Source: Pleodorina starrii
Taxonomy: Eukaryota; Chlorophyta; Chlorophyceae; Chlamydomonadales; Volvocaceae
Assembly (NCBI GenBank): GCA_030267565.1
Contig: BRXU01000011.1
Location: 1,850,501-1,914,500 of the forward strand
Length of the DNA stretch: 64,000 nucleotides
Reading direction: 5' to 3'
In this document: piece after piece, positions 24,801 through 37,700 of the stretch
Layout of the letters: each line of letters starts with the position of its first letter
Position numbering within the stretch: position 1 is the first letter of the stretch
Program-made: the position numbers and the translations under genes
The notes under the pieces: model-generated
What the model was told of the DNA's origin: nothing
The model's input: the letters and a program-made list of their open reading frames with translations, nothing else
Database searches by the model: none

Positions 24801-24943
24801 GGGCCGTGACGCTGTCGGCCGTGTGGTGCATCAATCACAAGCCGGCGCCTGGCGGCGGCGGCGGTGGCGGCAGCGGCGGGCCGTCGCCGACGCCGTTGGC
24901 CAAGGGGAATGAGGCGGCGGCGGCGGCGGAGGCGCATATGTAG
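21873..24943 (+). CDS. EamA/DMT-family transporter, WAT1-related, probably plastid envelope
   Basis: Exons 21873..22346, 23066..23233, 23619..23948 and 24377..24943, all with phase-0 junctions, give 512 residues. The first ~130 residues are Arg/Ser/His-rich and contain no membrane helix, consistent with a plastid transit peptide plus linker. From about residue 138 the sequence follows the chloroplastic plant WAT1-related protein as I recall it: VSPFFFWGTSMVAMK, LRLLPAGLLLVGW, ALVDAACFQGFLAEGL, GSVIIDSQPLTVAVLAS, WMLLAAQSMA, DPIMATGYHMIIGG, LSSLTFLTPVFAS. This family has two EamA repeats and about ten membrane helices; substrates are generally small metabolites and are unknown here. An Ala-rich insert near residues 358-392 is a local oddity. 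An intron CTCC repeat lies at about 24,190-24,232. Confidence 0.9.
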
Positions 24944-25285
24944 GTGGATGTAGGGAGCGTGGAGCGGGGGGATTGGGAGGGAAGGGGGAATGGGGAGGGG
25001 CGTTCCCGAGGCGCCGTGTGGGTGTGGTGTGGGGTTGTGGCGTATATAGGAGGGGTCAGAAGGGAAGGCACGAAGGATGGGGTTCTGGAAAGGTGGACAG
25101 CCGGGCGAGCCTGTGCCCTGCGTATTCGGGGCGCTGGGGTGGACCTCCTCGGCGGGTGTTGCTGCCTGACGGGCTCTTGACGGACTCGTGACGGGCTCGG
25201 GAAGGGTGAGGTGAGGAACCGGGGGCGAAGTGGGGCGGCTGGGGCCGGCCGCCCGCATCCACGCTACCATGCGTGGCGCGAGTGA

Positions 25286-25290
25286 TGTAA
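25286..25290 (+). terminator. TGTAA poly(A) signal of the transporter gene
   Basis: About 340 bp after the stop codon. Confidence 0.6.
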
Positions 25291-26194
25291 AGTGTACGTT
25301 TGTGGCAGGGTTCGCTGGGTGAGAGAGAGGTACCGAGGGGTTGTGTTGTACGACTGGCTGTCAGTACGACAGCCAGTCGATTGGGGCCAGTCGATTGGAG
25401 CGAGTGTGCTGCGCGAGTGTGCGATGCGTCATGCGTGTGTCCAGCTCAGGATGTGGCTGTTGCGGCTGCGGTTGCGACTGCGCGATTTGCACGCGAACCG
25501 CTAACTGGATAAGAACCCACTACCAGGAACCACCTGTGTCTTGCAAGTCAGGGTTAACCGGGGGACCGAGGAACAGTCATAGCGGCTGCGCCGCGCCCGC
25601 CGGCGTCTTGTAGTTGCGGGCACCCTCTTGTTCGTCTCTTGGTGCTTTGTGTGTTTGGTTGGCCCCTTCCCGTTGTTAGCTTCGGCTAACAGCGTCGTTT
25701 GGTGGTGTGGTGGCTGCAGCATTCGTTTTATTTTCAGGGTGTCTGTGTAGAGTGGTGTACGGCGGCGGCGGCCGGTTGTACACCTGGGACCTGGGACGGC
25801 ACTTGCGTACGTTGTAGCGCACTGACGTGTATTGTAGGTTTTAGACCCAGGCCGTCGCCGTGCTGTTTGTTGTGTCGGATCCGTCTCTCGCAGGCCCCCG
25901 ATTTCGTTATTGGATGAACGGGTGGTCACATCCGATGTATTGAGCTTACGGCATCTTGGTCGCTGAGTCGTACATGCGGGCGTCCTCGGCATTATTTGCT
26001 GCGGGGGCGACTGCCTCCCTTCTGTTTTGAGAAAACCCATCGTCGCTGCTGCGCGCCTGATACCGGCCTGGGGTGGTGTGGAACGCTGCGAGGGTGGTTT
26101 CAAGTACCGGCATTCCTCGGGAAGCCGCTGGAAAATGTGCCGGCTGTCCTTCCATCAGCTGTAAGGACACCTTCTGTCTAGCCAATTTTCAAAC

Positions 26195-26199
26195 TTACA
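26195..26199 (-). terminator. TGTAA poly(A) signal of TIC40
   Basis: TTACA on the plus strand, about 770 bp after the TIC40 stop codon. Confidence 0.5.
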
Positions 26200-26967
26200 C
26201 AAGCGCGGGGCCTGGGCCAGCCAAGCGGTGCCGCCCCTTCCCTGCCGCCTGAGACGCAGCAATGCGAGAGCGCGGCGCAGCGACCCCCCCCCCGGCACCC
26301 GTGTCGAGGTACAGCCCTCCAGAGGCACTCTCTGGAGCAGCGGAGCTAGCCGCCTCGGTGTCTGCACCCCTACTGCCCCACAACATATCCACAGGACCGT
26401 ATCCTTCCCGCGGGCGCCACAGCCCAACAGGACACCCAAGCGTGACGCGCCCAAGCTGCGTCCATGCATCCGCTCCATGCCGCATCCCTCGCTCGTCCAA
26501 GGCAACACCGGACCATCCTGCGGAACACGTCTGAAGGCGACAAGCACCCCGCATCACACGCGTGTCCTCACTTGCCCCCACTTCTCGGGGCTGTTCCCAT
26601 CTCCCGCCCCACCCCGCATGAGGACACGCTGCGCTGCGCCGTGCAGTGCACAACGCACCGTGGCGCCGGCCGGCCCGGCCTGGCGCGCCCGTCCCGGTCC
26701 CGTCCGTGTCCCGTCCCGTTCCGTCACCCCATACCGCATCGCACACCTCTCGCCCCGTTGCGTGGAGGCCCGCGTCAAAACCAAAAAAGCTCACACACCG
26801 CTCTGCCCTCTCACCCTCCCCAACAATCTCTCGAGTCTCTAGGCAACCCCTCAACGCCCATGCATCCCCAACAACCCATGCCGCGGCGCGCGTGACGGGC
26901 GGGTGTACTCAGCTGCGCCGCCGCCACGCTGCCGCCGCTGGAAACCACCCCTCCCCATCTATTCCCT

Positions 26968-29900
26968 CTACTTTTGGTTCATCTGGGGCTGGAAGATCTC
27001 AGTCACCTTCTCCAGCACCTGCAGACGAGGACGACCGGGGAGAGGACGGAGCGACTGACTGCCTCGACAAAAAAACCGGCGAATTGCTGGAGCAACCCTC
27101 GCGGCAGACACCGAACCGAATTGCGGAAAACACCGGAAATTACGGAAAACCTCCCTCGTCCTGCTCCCTTCCAAACACGCTAAGAGCTCGTGCAACTGCC
27201 CCGCCCTGCTTACCCCTCTCTGCCTGCGTGCCCCCCTGCCCTGCGCCCTTGCCCACCCACCGCCCTCCAGCCCCGCCCCCACTCCTCACCTCACCACACA
27301 CAGCCCCCCTCCCCCGCACCTCCCCCCGCCTCCCCGCACCTCCCTTACCTTCATGATCTCCGGGTCGGTCTGGTACTTCATGATGTTCATGGGGTTGGAC
27401 GAGATGTCAATGATGGCGGCCTGCACCTTGGGGTTGGAGAAGCCGGCGGCCAGCTCCGGGTTGGCCATGACCTTGGAGATGACGTCCTCCGGCTTGAGGC
27501 CCAGCTCCGCAAACTGGCGGTTGACCTTGTCCTGGTTGAAGTCCATGTTCTTCATCATGTCCATCATCTGGGGAGACATCACGTTCTGTGGCAGCGAGGG
27601 AGGGGGAAGGAGGGAGGGGAAGGAGGGAGAGGGCGGGGAGAGGGAGGGAGTGGGGGTCAGCGTGGTCGTCAAACTGATGTTTGTTTGTTGTTGAGGCTGA
27701 CGTGGGTGGGAGGCATGGGAGAGGAGCGCGCTGGGCGGGATCGGGGCAGTGGAGGGATGCGAAGCCCCGCAGCGCGGTGCGGGGTGCTGGGCGGATGGGT
27801 CGGCCGGGAACGGTACCCGTGGCGAGAATCGAAGGCGGGCCTGGCTTTCAGCCCACTGTCGGGCGCACCTGCCGCAGTCCCCGCACCAGCAGCTGACCCC
27901 ACAACCGCATAAACAACGATTGCAGCGGGGGCAGAGGGTGGCGCGCCGCCTGCGCGGCCACACTCTCCAAGAAAATACCGCAAGAGCCCTTTCGGCTGCA
28001 ACCCCAAAGGCTCAACCCTCCACTCCCCTCGCCGTGACCGCAATCGACCCACGCCCCATCCAGCCACACCCTCGTCCCGGGCCGTTGTTTTTTACCCGCG
28101 CACCGTCGCACCCGTACCTGCTGCGTGAACATCTGCTCCATCTGTTTTTTGACCTCCGGGTTGGACAGCATCCACTCGATCGACTGCGGGTTGCGCATGG
28201 GCTCCGGCAGGTACGGGTACAGCATCTTCTGCATCTCCGGGTTCCGGAGCATGCTCTCCATCATCTCCGACATCACGGCCGTGCTGGGGCCATCTGCAGG
28301 GTTGGGCAGCGGGGGGAAGAGCGCAACCGCCCCGGTGACATCTGCGCCGACTGGCTGGGAGCGGGCGCAAAGCTCACATCCCGCTTCCTACCAACAGCCT
28401 GAGCAGCTGTCAGGCTGGATCCGGCAGTCAACAGCCGTTCCGCGAAAGGACAGTCCCGGCCGGGACAAGAGCTGGCAGCTGTTGTTGCTGGTGCTCAAGC
28501 GCATATCCTCAGTCCAACAGCTGGCCACAGTGTCCGAGCCCTACTGCCTTTTGCGCTGAAGATGCCCTCTACTCGCCTATAATATGACTCGCCCACAATA
28601 TGAAACCAAGCAGATTTTGAGCGCAGAGCTCTGGTTCACAACTGGTTGTGAACAGGCCCCACCCACCCGCGTGTGGTCCCTCCCTGGTATCCCGACTCGC
28701 CCACGCCTGCCATATCCCGGCATCCCAGCCCATGCCCCTCTCATCCTGAAAGCCCCCGTCCCACCTCCCTCAGCCCTCCGCACCCGCCCTTCCACGGACC
28801 TGCTCCCGGCGCGCCGGCAGCACCGCTGCTGCTGGCCGAGGTCGAGGCGGTCGTGGCCTCCGCGTCAACGTCCGCGAAGAATGAGGAGCGGGGCTTGGAG
28901 GCGCCCGCGCCGCCGTTCGCCCCCGAGCTGCTGCTGCTGGGCGAGGGCTCCTTCACCACAGGCTCCTGCGAAAGGCAAGGGGGGCCCGTCCATATACGTA
29001 ACCGCAACCATGACACATGTGACAGCGTATGTAACAATACGGTGTGTCACGGCACAGTGACGTCCGTGAGGCGGCCGGGCGAATGCCCAATCCGATGGCG
29101 CGCGAAGGCCAGCCTTGCGCGGCGGGCGGGCAAGCGGCCGCGTCGCGCGGTCTTGCGGTCGGGCGCTCCCAACGGCTGACGGCCACTCCGCCACAATGAC
29201 ATGCGAGAGCCAAGAGCCCGGTAGTGCGCAACCGGGTGGGGACCAACAAGTCAACCGACCGACCGAAGGGCCGACCGGCCGGAAGTAGCTGCAAAGGGCA
29301 TCTCACAGCGTCGCCCTCGCGGTGAGAAAGGTACTGCACTGCCCCGATGAGGGCGTCACCGCCTCGCAGCCGGGCATGGTGGCTGCGAGCCCAGGGCTAC
29401 GCGGGCGCACCAGAAGTGCAGCCATGCCCAGACGTCGTTGCAGTAGGGGCGGACACCAGCTTTTGCCCCAATCAAGACGCCCCATCGGCGTCGAAAGCGC
29501 CACCACGGAGTGAATGCTAAGGCTAAGGCTGTCGAAAGCGACAGCAAAGCGGCTCGTGCCTCAACTGCACTGTCTCCTCCCTCCAAAGGGCCTTGGGCCG
29601 ATCATCTCTAGGGCAGTGGGCCGGATGAGGGGCGCCACAGGCGGCCCCGGCACACCGTCGCGTGCGCAGGAGAGTCATGGCCGCCACGCCAGCCACTCCT
29701 CCCTTCTGGCGGCGGACCCAACCGCATGGCCTGCTGCAGCGAGTCGTCTCAACGCCAGGGACCACAGAACGGCTAACGTGCGCACACTGCAGCACCTAAA
29801 GGGCTGACGCGCGCTTCGATTTCGCCTAGTTGACTGCTAAGCAAATGCCTTCAAGAAGACCGTTTGGTCGGCTGCGGTTCACTGCCCATCACATGCGGGG

Positions 29901-31287
29901 CCCTGGGTGAGAACAAAACGGCGGTGACGGTGGGGTCGCGCTGACCCAAATCAAGTTTGGCCCTACCAGGCGGACAATGCTGCCCGCTTTCCATCCCCGA
30001 TGGATGCGGCCCCTTGGACCAGGCAACCTTCCGCCTTGTCACTGACCTCCCAGCCTCTCTTCCATTTGACCATACGATGTGCGGCGCGACACTCACCACC
30101 ACATCCAGCGGCGTGCTGGCCGCCTGCGGCGCCTCCGGCTTCCGGGGCTCCCGCCCTTCGCTAGACAACCGAGAAGCGAATTTCTCGCCCTTGCGCGCCT
30201 CGCCGTTGCTGCTGCTGCCTTGGGCCGCGGATGTGGAGGCGGCGCCCTGCACCGCCGAGGCAGTCGTGTCCACGGGCGGTTGCGACGCGGCAGCTGCGGC
30301 GGCGAAGTTGGCAAATGGATTGGCGGCTGCTCCGGGGGCCGCGCCGAAGGGGCTGGCGGGTCCGCCGAAGGGCGGCATCCTGGCGGGGAGTATGGGGACG
30401 GCAGTACGATATTCGTCGAGAGAGGAATCGTCGCGGCTAGGGACCAGCGGCTGAGCAACGACGTCCCTGATCGGTAGCATCAAAGCCCGTCTTACCCTGC
30501 CCCCGGCGCACCGCCCATCGCTCCAGACATCTGCTTCATCGCCATTTCCATCATTATCTGCTGCGGGGTCTTTGGGTTCTTCATGAACTCTTGCACCTGT
30601 GATGTATCAATATACATATGTAAAATAAAGCTTTCGTACCAGATGAAATACACCAGCGTATTACTCAACGCACCTTGGCGAGCACCTGGCCAAGAATCAC
30701 ACCGAGGCCCAGCCAAATCCACCACGGAGCACCCGAAGAAGGGGCTTCCTCCTTGTAAGGAGCCGGAGCCGGGGGATAGTAAGCAGCTGGCGGCGCGGTC
30801 ATGTAGTAGTCCTGGCGCTGCGCAGGCATACCCTGCAGTTTGCAGCCGTGAGACACCCGTCAACGATGATGAGCGGATTATAGATCATGTCGTCGATGAC
30901 GTGCATACATAACCAAGGGCACCCACCTGGTAATAGACGGGGTTCGGCGGCATCACATACGTCGCAGTCGTCTCTGGAATGGGCGCAGGTTGCACCGGCA
31001 CGGCCACGGGCGGCGCGGCCACTTCACCAATCGGCGCGATGGACTGCTGCTGCTCGCCTCCTGCATTTATTACCAGCGGATAGACGGAAAAGGCATTCGT
31101 CGCAAGAACTCCCACAGCGTCGCGGCGCCGATTGCGAGCGACAACTGTGGCCGTCAATTGCATGATTTCGAAGTTGCTGACCTGGAGTGGCTTGGCACCG
31201 AACCCGCAAGCTCCCAGCGGGGCGAGGAGCCAGCGGGCTCACCCGCCCGATTCCCCGAGGGGCGACAGATGATCGCGTGCAAAGCAT
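26968..31287 (-). CDS. TIC40: TIC40, chloroplast inner-envelope import component
   Basis: Nine exons: 31287..31182, 31060..30927, 30832..30674, 30596..30496, 30379..30097, 28965..28800, 28293..28118, 27585..27349 and 27018..26968. All phases agree, giving 470 residues, close to the length of plant Tic40. Residues 1-33 look like a transit peptide ending VRCQA. One membrane helix lies near residues 116-131 (WWIWLGLGVILGQVL). A Pro/Ala/Gly-rich middle follows, then C-terminal Sti1/Hop-like NP-motif segments (RNPEMQKML, SNPEVKKQMEQMF, NPELAAGFSNPKVQ, SSNPMNIMKYQ), ending VLEKVTEIFQPQ. Known role: it sits in the inner envelope, exposes a stromal domain, and couples the import motor with Tic110 and Hsp93. 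It is divergently paired with the RFD-DDT-ARID gene. Confidence 0.93.
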
Positions 31288-31777
31288 TTGTCCTAATCGT
31301 CCTGTAGGCGACGCAATTTGCAGACCGTCACAAAGTCGACTGGTTGTTGTTAAGGGTGAACATAGACAAGGACAGTTTCAGAAGCCCGCCGTACATCCCG
31401 TACTCTCCACGCACCCATTTCCTCTCTGCCCACAGCATCCCAAGTTCCGACGTGTACTTTGCGAAGGCTTGATGCCGTTAGGCTTGGCAATTTCTGCATT
31501 TACCAACTTGGGCGGGAAGCCAGTCGAGAAACTGCACCGAAAGGCGCCACGATCCCGCTCCGGAGTACGGACCAAGCGTGCTCGGCCCCTGGAACCCTTG
31601 GAACCAGCATCGGCTCAAACAGTGTCCCACGTTCCTTGAGGAGCTTGGGCGTAGTTGGCAAGCGAACCTGCTGCGGAATGGAGTGTTCAACCCTTTCAGG
31701 AGGTGTCTTGTGAACCTTGCGGGAGGCAGCATCGATTTGGTCGGTCATTGGCAGAGCGTGCGTGCACCTGGACAGCG
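31288..31777. promoter_or_regulatory. Head-to-head promoter of TIC40 and the RFD-DDT-ARID gene
   Basis: 490 bp between the two start codons. An in-frame TAG at 31652-31654 upstream of the ATG at 31778 supports that start. No clear TATA box on either strand. Confidence 0.5.
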
Positions 31778-34700
31778 ATGTCAACACAAGAGGAGACTGC
31801 CCAGGGTAAGGGAACTGTCTCCCGGTTGCGCCGGAACTCAATATTCAATGACATATAATGCTGATTTAGGCTGACTGGGTGCTGGTCTGTGATGCCGACC
31901 TTCGGAGTTGTGGACGGCTGATTTTGACCCGCGCAGACGGTTGTCCGAACCACCCTACTAACGCACACCCTAAAAACGCAGATGCTCCGGAAGTGCCACT
32001 GCGCACACTCAATGAGTTTGCCATCGTGAACGCGAGTGCTGGTAACGCGCCCGTCGGCCTTGAGGCGCTGCAAACGCTGCCACCGGGAAGCGTGGTGGCC
32101 GTCGGCCTTGTACCTCCGGTTGACGGTCAATCTAACACCGGTGAGCAAAGTGGCAGCATTGGGATGCGCGCGTGTCATACAGCTCCGCCCGGGTCGCCAA
32201 GACAGCGCTCCTCTCGGTCTACCCGCAGGCAACCAAAAGGTCATCGCCCTTCAGACGCAGCCCATCCTCAACTGGGTCATCGAGTATGGCGCACAGCCGG
32301 GTGTGTGGATTTGCACGGAGAAGGCTTGGTGAGTTGGACGGGTTTGGGGGGCGAGGGGTCGAGAGAACAGGGAAGCCCCATTCCCGCCAACTTCTGTTGA
32401 CGGTTGACACCCAACCATCCCCGTTACCCAGCCCATCCGGTGACGTCTACGCTGCCTACGCCGCTTCCTGTCCTGCAATGTTTTCTGCCCACTAGGTTTC
32501 GGCTACTGAACCCATCGGCAGCTTACGCCGCACTCTATGCGCCCATCCAGCGGAAAGTCGACTTCTGCCTCCGCGCCGCGAGCTGCGTCGCGGCCAATCC
32601 CGCGGTCAACTTGCATGGCGCCGTGGCGGCGTTGCTGCAGCCGGGTCAGCAGCCAGGTGCCAGCCAAACGGTGTATACCGCGGAAGTTCTAAAGCAGGAA
32701 ACGCCCTTCCTGGCGCCCCAGCTGGCCGCCTGGGTCAAGGCAAGTCGGTCCCTGCGTAGTGGGCCTGCCTTACCATGGCAACGGAAAAGAATCGCACTCG
32801 GTACATAAGCAGGGTGGCCCAAACCCTGCCAAACGCGGTTCAAACCGCTGGCTGGTAGAAGGGCGTTAGGGTGGTCGTCCACCCACGCATGGTCTTGAGT
32901 GTTGAGTCGCAGGTTGCATGCCTCCACATACGGCATGATCCGCTCCTGGTAACCGGTTGCGCCGCCCACATTTCCCCGCAGCGGTCCCGCATCAACCCGC
33001 CGCCGCTGCTTCTGGAGCTCCAGCAAATTGCGGCCACAGTCCTGGCGGCGCGGCGGCCGCCAGAGCAGCCGATGGCGGCAGCGGCGGCCACACCGGGCGC
33101 TGGGGCATCCGGCGGTCGCGGCCGGCGCGGTGGCGGTGCAGCAGGCGGCGGCCCCAAGCGGAAGCGGCTCAGTGGGACAGGTACTCGGTGTCAGGCTGTC
33201 ATTCGGGGAAGGAACGCGGGTCATTTGCTTCCAACCCACCCCGGCTTGTACTCCCATACGCTTCGTGCGCCTGATGGCGGTGGGGGGATGCGCACGCTCA
33301 GTTGCCTGCAGCAGTGTCCTTGTCCATAAGTTTGCACGCGCACGAACGCTCGGTGTGGCCCTGCGCGGAGCGCTGCAGGGCTGCGTGTCGGTGTGCGCGG
33401 CGAAGGTGGCGTGCCCAGTGTTCTGTGGGTGATGCCACGCTCGACCGTTGATCCCCGGACGTGTCCCTGGCGCAGGCGAGGAGGAGCTCGAGGAGGAGGA
33501 CGTCAAGGTGGGTGGGTGGGTGGGTGCAGGAGACTTTCCAAACGTGTTGTGACTGAAGTTGCCGGCAAGCAGCTGGATTGGAGAGAGGTTGCATGCAGCT
33601 TGTAACGGGCGACTCGGAGCTGTGGAGATAGAGGCACCTGGCTGTAAAGAGGGAGGGATCCGGCGCAGCGAAAAATGCAGGGTTAGGGGCGGTTGTCGCT
33701 TGCATCGCCGGCGGAACCGATGCACGAGGTTGGAGCCCAATAGGTGTCGTACTGTCAAACTGGGTAGAGAAAAGTCGTGCGTGAGGAACCTTCGGTTATC
33801 TACGACGTCCGAACTACCTCTTTTGGGGTTTTCGTGCCCAGGTCCCTGTCAAGGGGCGCGGCGGGCGGGGCGGCGGCGCAGCTGGGCGTGGTCGCGGCGG
33901 CGCTTCGGCCTACGGCGGCGGTGCCTCGGCGCACCGCAGCCGGTCCCTCACTCCCGCCGTGGCCGGCGCGCCGGTCGCCAGCGCGGCCGCGGAGGTCGAC
34001 GGCTACGTAGGCGATGAGGAGCCGGACCTGGATGACTATGATGACTTTACGCATGACGAGGAGGATGACTGGGGCGAGGGCGAGGACGGGGAGAGCGATC
34101 TGAGCGAAGACGGCTATGAGATGGGGCAGGTGAGGGGGAGCGCAGCAGGGCAACGGGTCAGCGGCGTAGTCCAGGCGCTGGCTGCGCGCCTCCCGGCTTC
34201 CATCTGTGTCCCGGACTTGCGGAGCAGCCAATGCGCAGGTAGCGGCCTGGGAATTGTTGAAAAGCGCTCAAACTACCAAAAACGTGGGAGGGAGAAGAGG
34301 GATGCGCTGATAGCAGCAACATACGTAGCTTGGCGTTCGGTGCGAGGTGACCGGCTGCAATGAGCTGAGTGCCCTTAAGTGACCTGCTCTTCGCACCGCA
34401 CCACCCAGGGCATGTACGCGGGTCTCAGCGCCGGAGAGCGCGGCGAGCTCAAGCAGCAGCGCCGGGAGGCACGCTGGCAGCGGCGGCGGGCGGAGCACCA
34501 GGCGGCGCTGGCGGCGGCGGACGCGGCGCGCGGCGAGCCGCCCCAGCTCAATACGGACTTTCGGGTGGACCCTGACATGGTGCCGGAGGTGCTGGCGGTG
34601 TGGGAGATGTGCATGGTGCGTGGGGGTTGGGGTACGGGACAGGTGGGGCGCGGGCGGGGCCAGAGCTGCGTTACGCGTCTTTCAGACAAAAAGGCGGAGA

Positions 34701-37700
34701 GGCACGCATGGGTCATGTGTAGAAAGGGGCCGCGGCGACCGACCTGCTGGGCATGGTCTTAGATCAGTGTCGGGCCTTGATGCAGAGCTCGGCAGCAGCA
34801 CGCGTCATGGCGGAGAAGTGGACTGTGCGGTCGAACGCTCTTAAGGAAATGCGCATCGCGGCCCGACGCTGCGGCGCTATATTTCGCGTTCGCTAAGGGC
34901 CCGCCTGCCGTCTATCGCGCCTCCCTCCGCGCTCCCGCGCAGACGTTCGCCTTCATGCTGCAGCTGCCGCCCGTGCCCATCCGCGCGCTGGAGTCCGCGC
35001 TCATGCCGGGGCCGCTGCCGCTGCGCCATCCCGACGGCAGCCCGCGCACCGGCGCCGACGGCGGCGTGCTGTATGACACCCGTAAGCTCGTGGACCACGA
35101 TTACATCGCCTCCGCGGCGCTGCTGCGCGACCTGCACGCGGGCCTCCTGCGCATGGTGGACGGCCACGCCCCGCGCAAGCAGGAGCTGCCGCAGGAGGTG
35201 AGTGCGGGCCGCCGGCCGCCGCGTTGGTGTCCGGACCAGTGGTTAGTTGTTATAGCGGAGCTCGAAGCAGGCTCAGGCAGCTCGATAGTGCGACGCCGAA
35301 GCGTCTTCACACACGAAACCGTGGGCCCCAAATCAACGCGGACTCGGTCATGACGTGGGAGCTTCGATGGTATGCTGGTGTCGTGACTTGAGTTCGTCGT
35401 GCGGTTTGTGAAAAGGGAGGATCGGTGCACGGCATGCATACCAAGACATCAATCTCCGACTTTGTAGCCGCTGGAGTTCCTACCGGGGTAAGGCGGTGAC
35501 CCATTGGACGGTCCAGCGGCGTCCTGTGGGTGCCGGGGCCGCTCTGCTGCGAGAGTTGGGAGGGGCTTGGCGCGGGAGGTGTAACGGGGGTTTGGGCGCC
35601 TTCTGCCTCTGCGTTGCCTCTGCGTTCCCGTGTGCGCAGTCCAAGCTCATGGCGGATGAGGCCAAGACTGAGAACTGGGTGGAGCGCACCGCTTCGGCCA
35701 TCAACGCAGCTGCACCGGAGGTGGTGGGGGCGGAGGCCAAGGTACGCCCAGCACGCGCCTATCCTCCGTCCTGACTCGCGCCTGTGTGTGCGACTCCAGC
35801 TTTTCTCTTGCGCCGCAAGTCGAAGCGCCTCCAAAGGGTTCGGGGCGTGCCCCCTCCCTTTGGCTTGCATCGCCTGCTCTGCGCCGTCTCGTCCCCCGCT
35901 GCTCGTTGCCTCAACCCTGCCCCGGCCCGCCCGCCTGCGCCATCGCCACCGCCGCCCGCGCCAGGCCGCCGCGGAAACCCTGAAGACCCGGGAGTACGTG
36001 CTCCTGCCGCCGCGCGCCAAGCTCAACATCCTGCGCGGCCTCATTGAGCTGGCCCTCGCGTCCGACGTGCTGCGCGAGCACATCAACGCGCGCGTGGACA
36101 TGCTGGGCGTGCCGCTGCGCTCGCTCGCGTCGGCGACTGCGTCGCTGGCGGCGGGCGACGACGCGGCGGTGCGGCGGGCGGTGGAGTCGCTGGTGCGGCC
36201 GGTGGTGCCGGCGGGGCCGGCGGAGGCGGAGGACCCGGACTTCTGGATCCGCTGGATGGACAGCTGCAAGTGAGCCGGGGCCGGCGGGGCTGGTAAAGAA
36301 GGAACCGCAGCGATGGAAGGCAGGCGACTGCCGGAGCGGGCGGGGCTGGGCTTGGGCTTGGTTCGGTGGCGCCGTCGGCCCGGCGTCGGCGGTTGATGTG
36401 GCGCGCGGCAGGCCTGACGTGGCGTGATGCGTTTCATGGGCGGATCCCAATTGCGACGACGTTGTCCAGGGGCACGGGCGTTGGCGCTTGTCTGGTGTAC
36501 CAACGGTAGGCGTCACATCATCGACGTAATCGTTTTGCAGCTGACGCGTGGCCCCGCTACGGCGACCCCTCATTGACCCGTGCAGGCTGGGCCTCCGCAA
36601 ACCCGTCGGCACCGACGCGCGCGGCCGGCGCTACTGGGCGTTTGGCGCCAACGCGGGCGCGTGGCGGCTGTACGTGGAGACGGCGGACGGCGGCAAGTGG
36701 GGCTGGTGAGTGCGCCCGCCTGCGCCCCGGCGGTCACCGCGTTTCGCACCGCAGACACGTTCCAACACACGCACGAGCTGTCCTGGAGCACCTGATGCCG
36801 CTTCGTGGCGCCTCCGTGCTGGCTGCTGTCCCGTCAAGCGCCGCCAAGGTCGCTTCCTTTGCGAGCCATGAGTCCAGCTCCGCTCCAGCCCCCGGCGCCC
36901 CAGTCCACTCCCCCACTCTCCCCCTCTGGGCTGACCTGGTTTCGCCCTCACTCTCCCCCGCTGTCCCCACTTGACCCCCTCACTGTCCCTCGCTCCTAGG
37001 TACGAGGGCGAGCAGCTGCTGGAGCTGCGGGACTGGCTGCGCCGTGGCAACATCGGCCGCGAGGCGCCGCTGCTGCGCCTGGTGGAGAGCATCCGGGTGC
37101 CCAAGAAGCTGACCAACGGTAGGCCGGCCGCACGTGGCGTCCGCTGAAGTGCCGGAAAACATATGCCTCCATAAACGGGCGGGGGGAGGGCGTGCGAGGA
37201 CACTACCTGCTGAATGCGGCGTGTGGAGGGGGAGGGGATTGGAGAATGTGGCCTTGCATGGCTGCGTGTTGTTGGATTGAGACCTAACGCCGCTCTCTCC
37301 CGCGCGACTGGCGTTATTCGGGACCGCGTCCACCGCAGGCCCCGTCCACGAGGCGGGCGACGTGGAGGAGGAGGAGCTATCCCGCGCCACCGTCCCGTGG
37401 GACGCCGCCGACCTGGACGCGCGCCGTGCAAACGGCTACCGCAACCTGATGTCGCCGCTGCTGCGGGGCAACCTGAACATGGTACGCTGCGCATGGGAGC
37501 GGGCGGGGGGGACGGCGGGAAACGGAACACCCCACCGCCACGTCGACACGCCGGTTGGGGGACCAGGCCGGACAGTGCTTTCCCGCCTTGCGCATCCGGC
37601 TATCCGACTTGCCCCCCTGTCGCCCATTTAGGCGGGCGTCTACCCGTATCCGTTTTCTTCCGGTGCTTGACCTGCCCGGTGCTCCCTGTGTGCTGCGCAG

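Larger units (their letters stand above)
24944..26967. other. Convergent 3' flanks of the transporter and TIC40; no gene seen between
   Basis: The transporter 3' UTR ends near TGTAA at 25286 and the TIC40 3' UTR near the reverse-strand TGTAA at 26195-26199. The roughly 900 bp between them has only short frames without splice context. I see nothing functional in it. Confidence 0.5.

Noticed and set aside
31870..31936. Extending exon 2 of the giant gene back to the TTTAG acceptor at 31869
   Set aside because: Joining it to the MSTQEETAQ first exon gives an immediate stop codon. The acceptor at 31936 keeps the frame. I retain it only as an alternative if another first exon exists.
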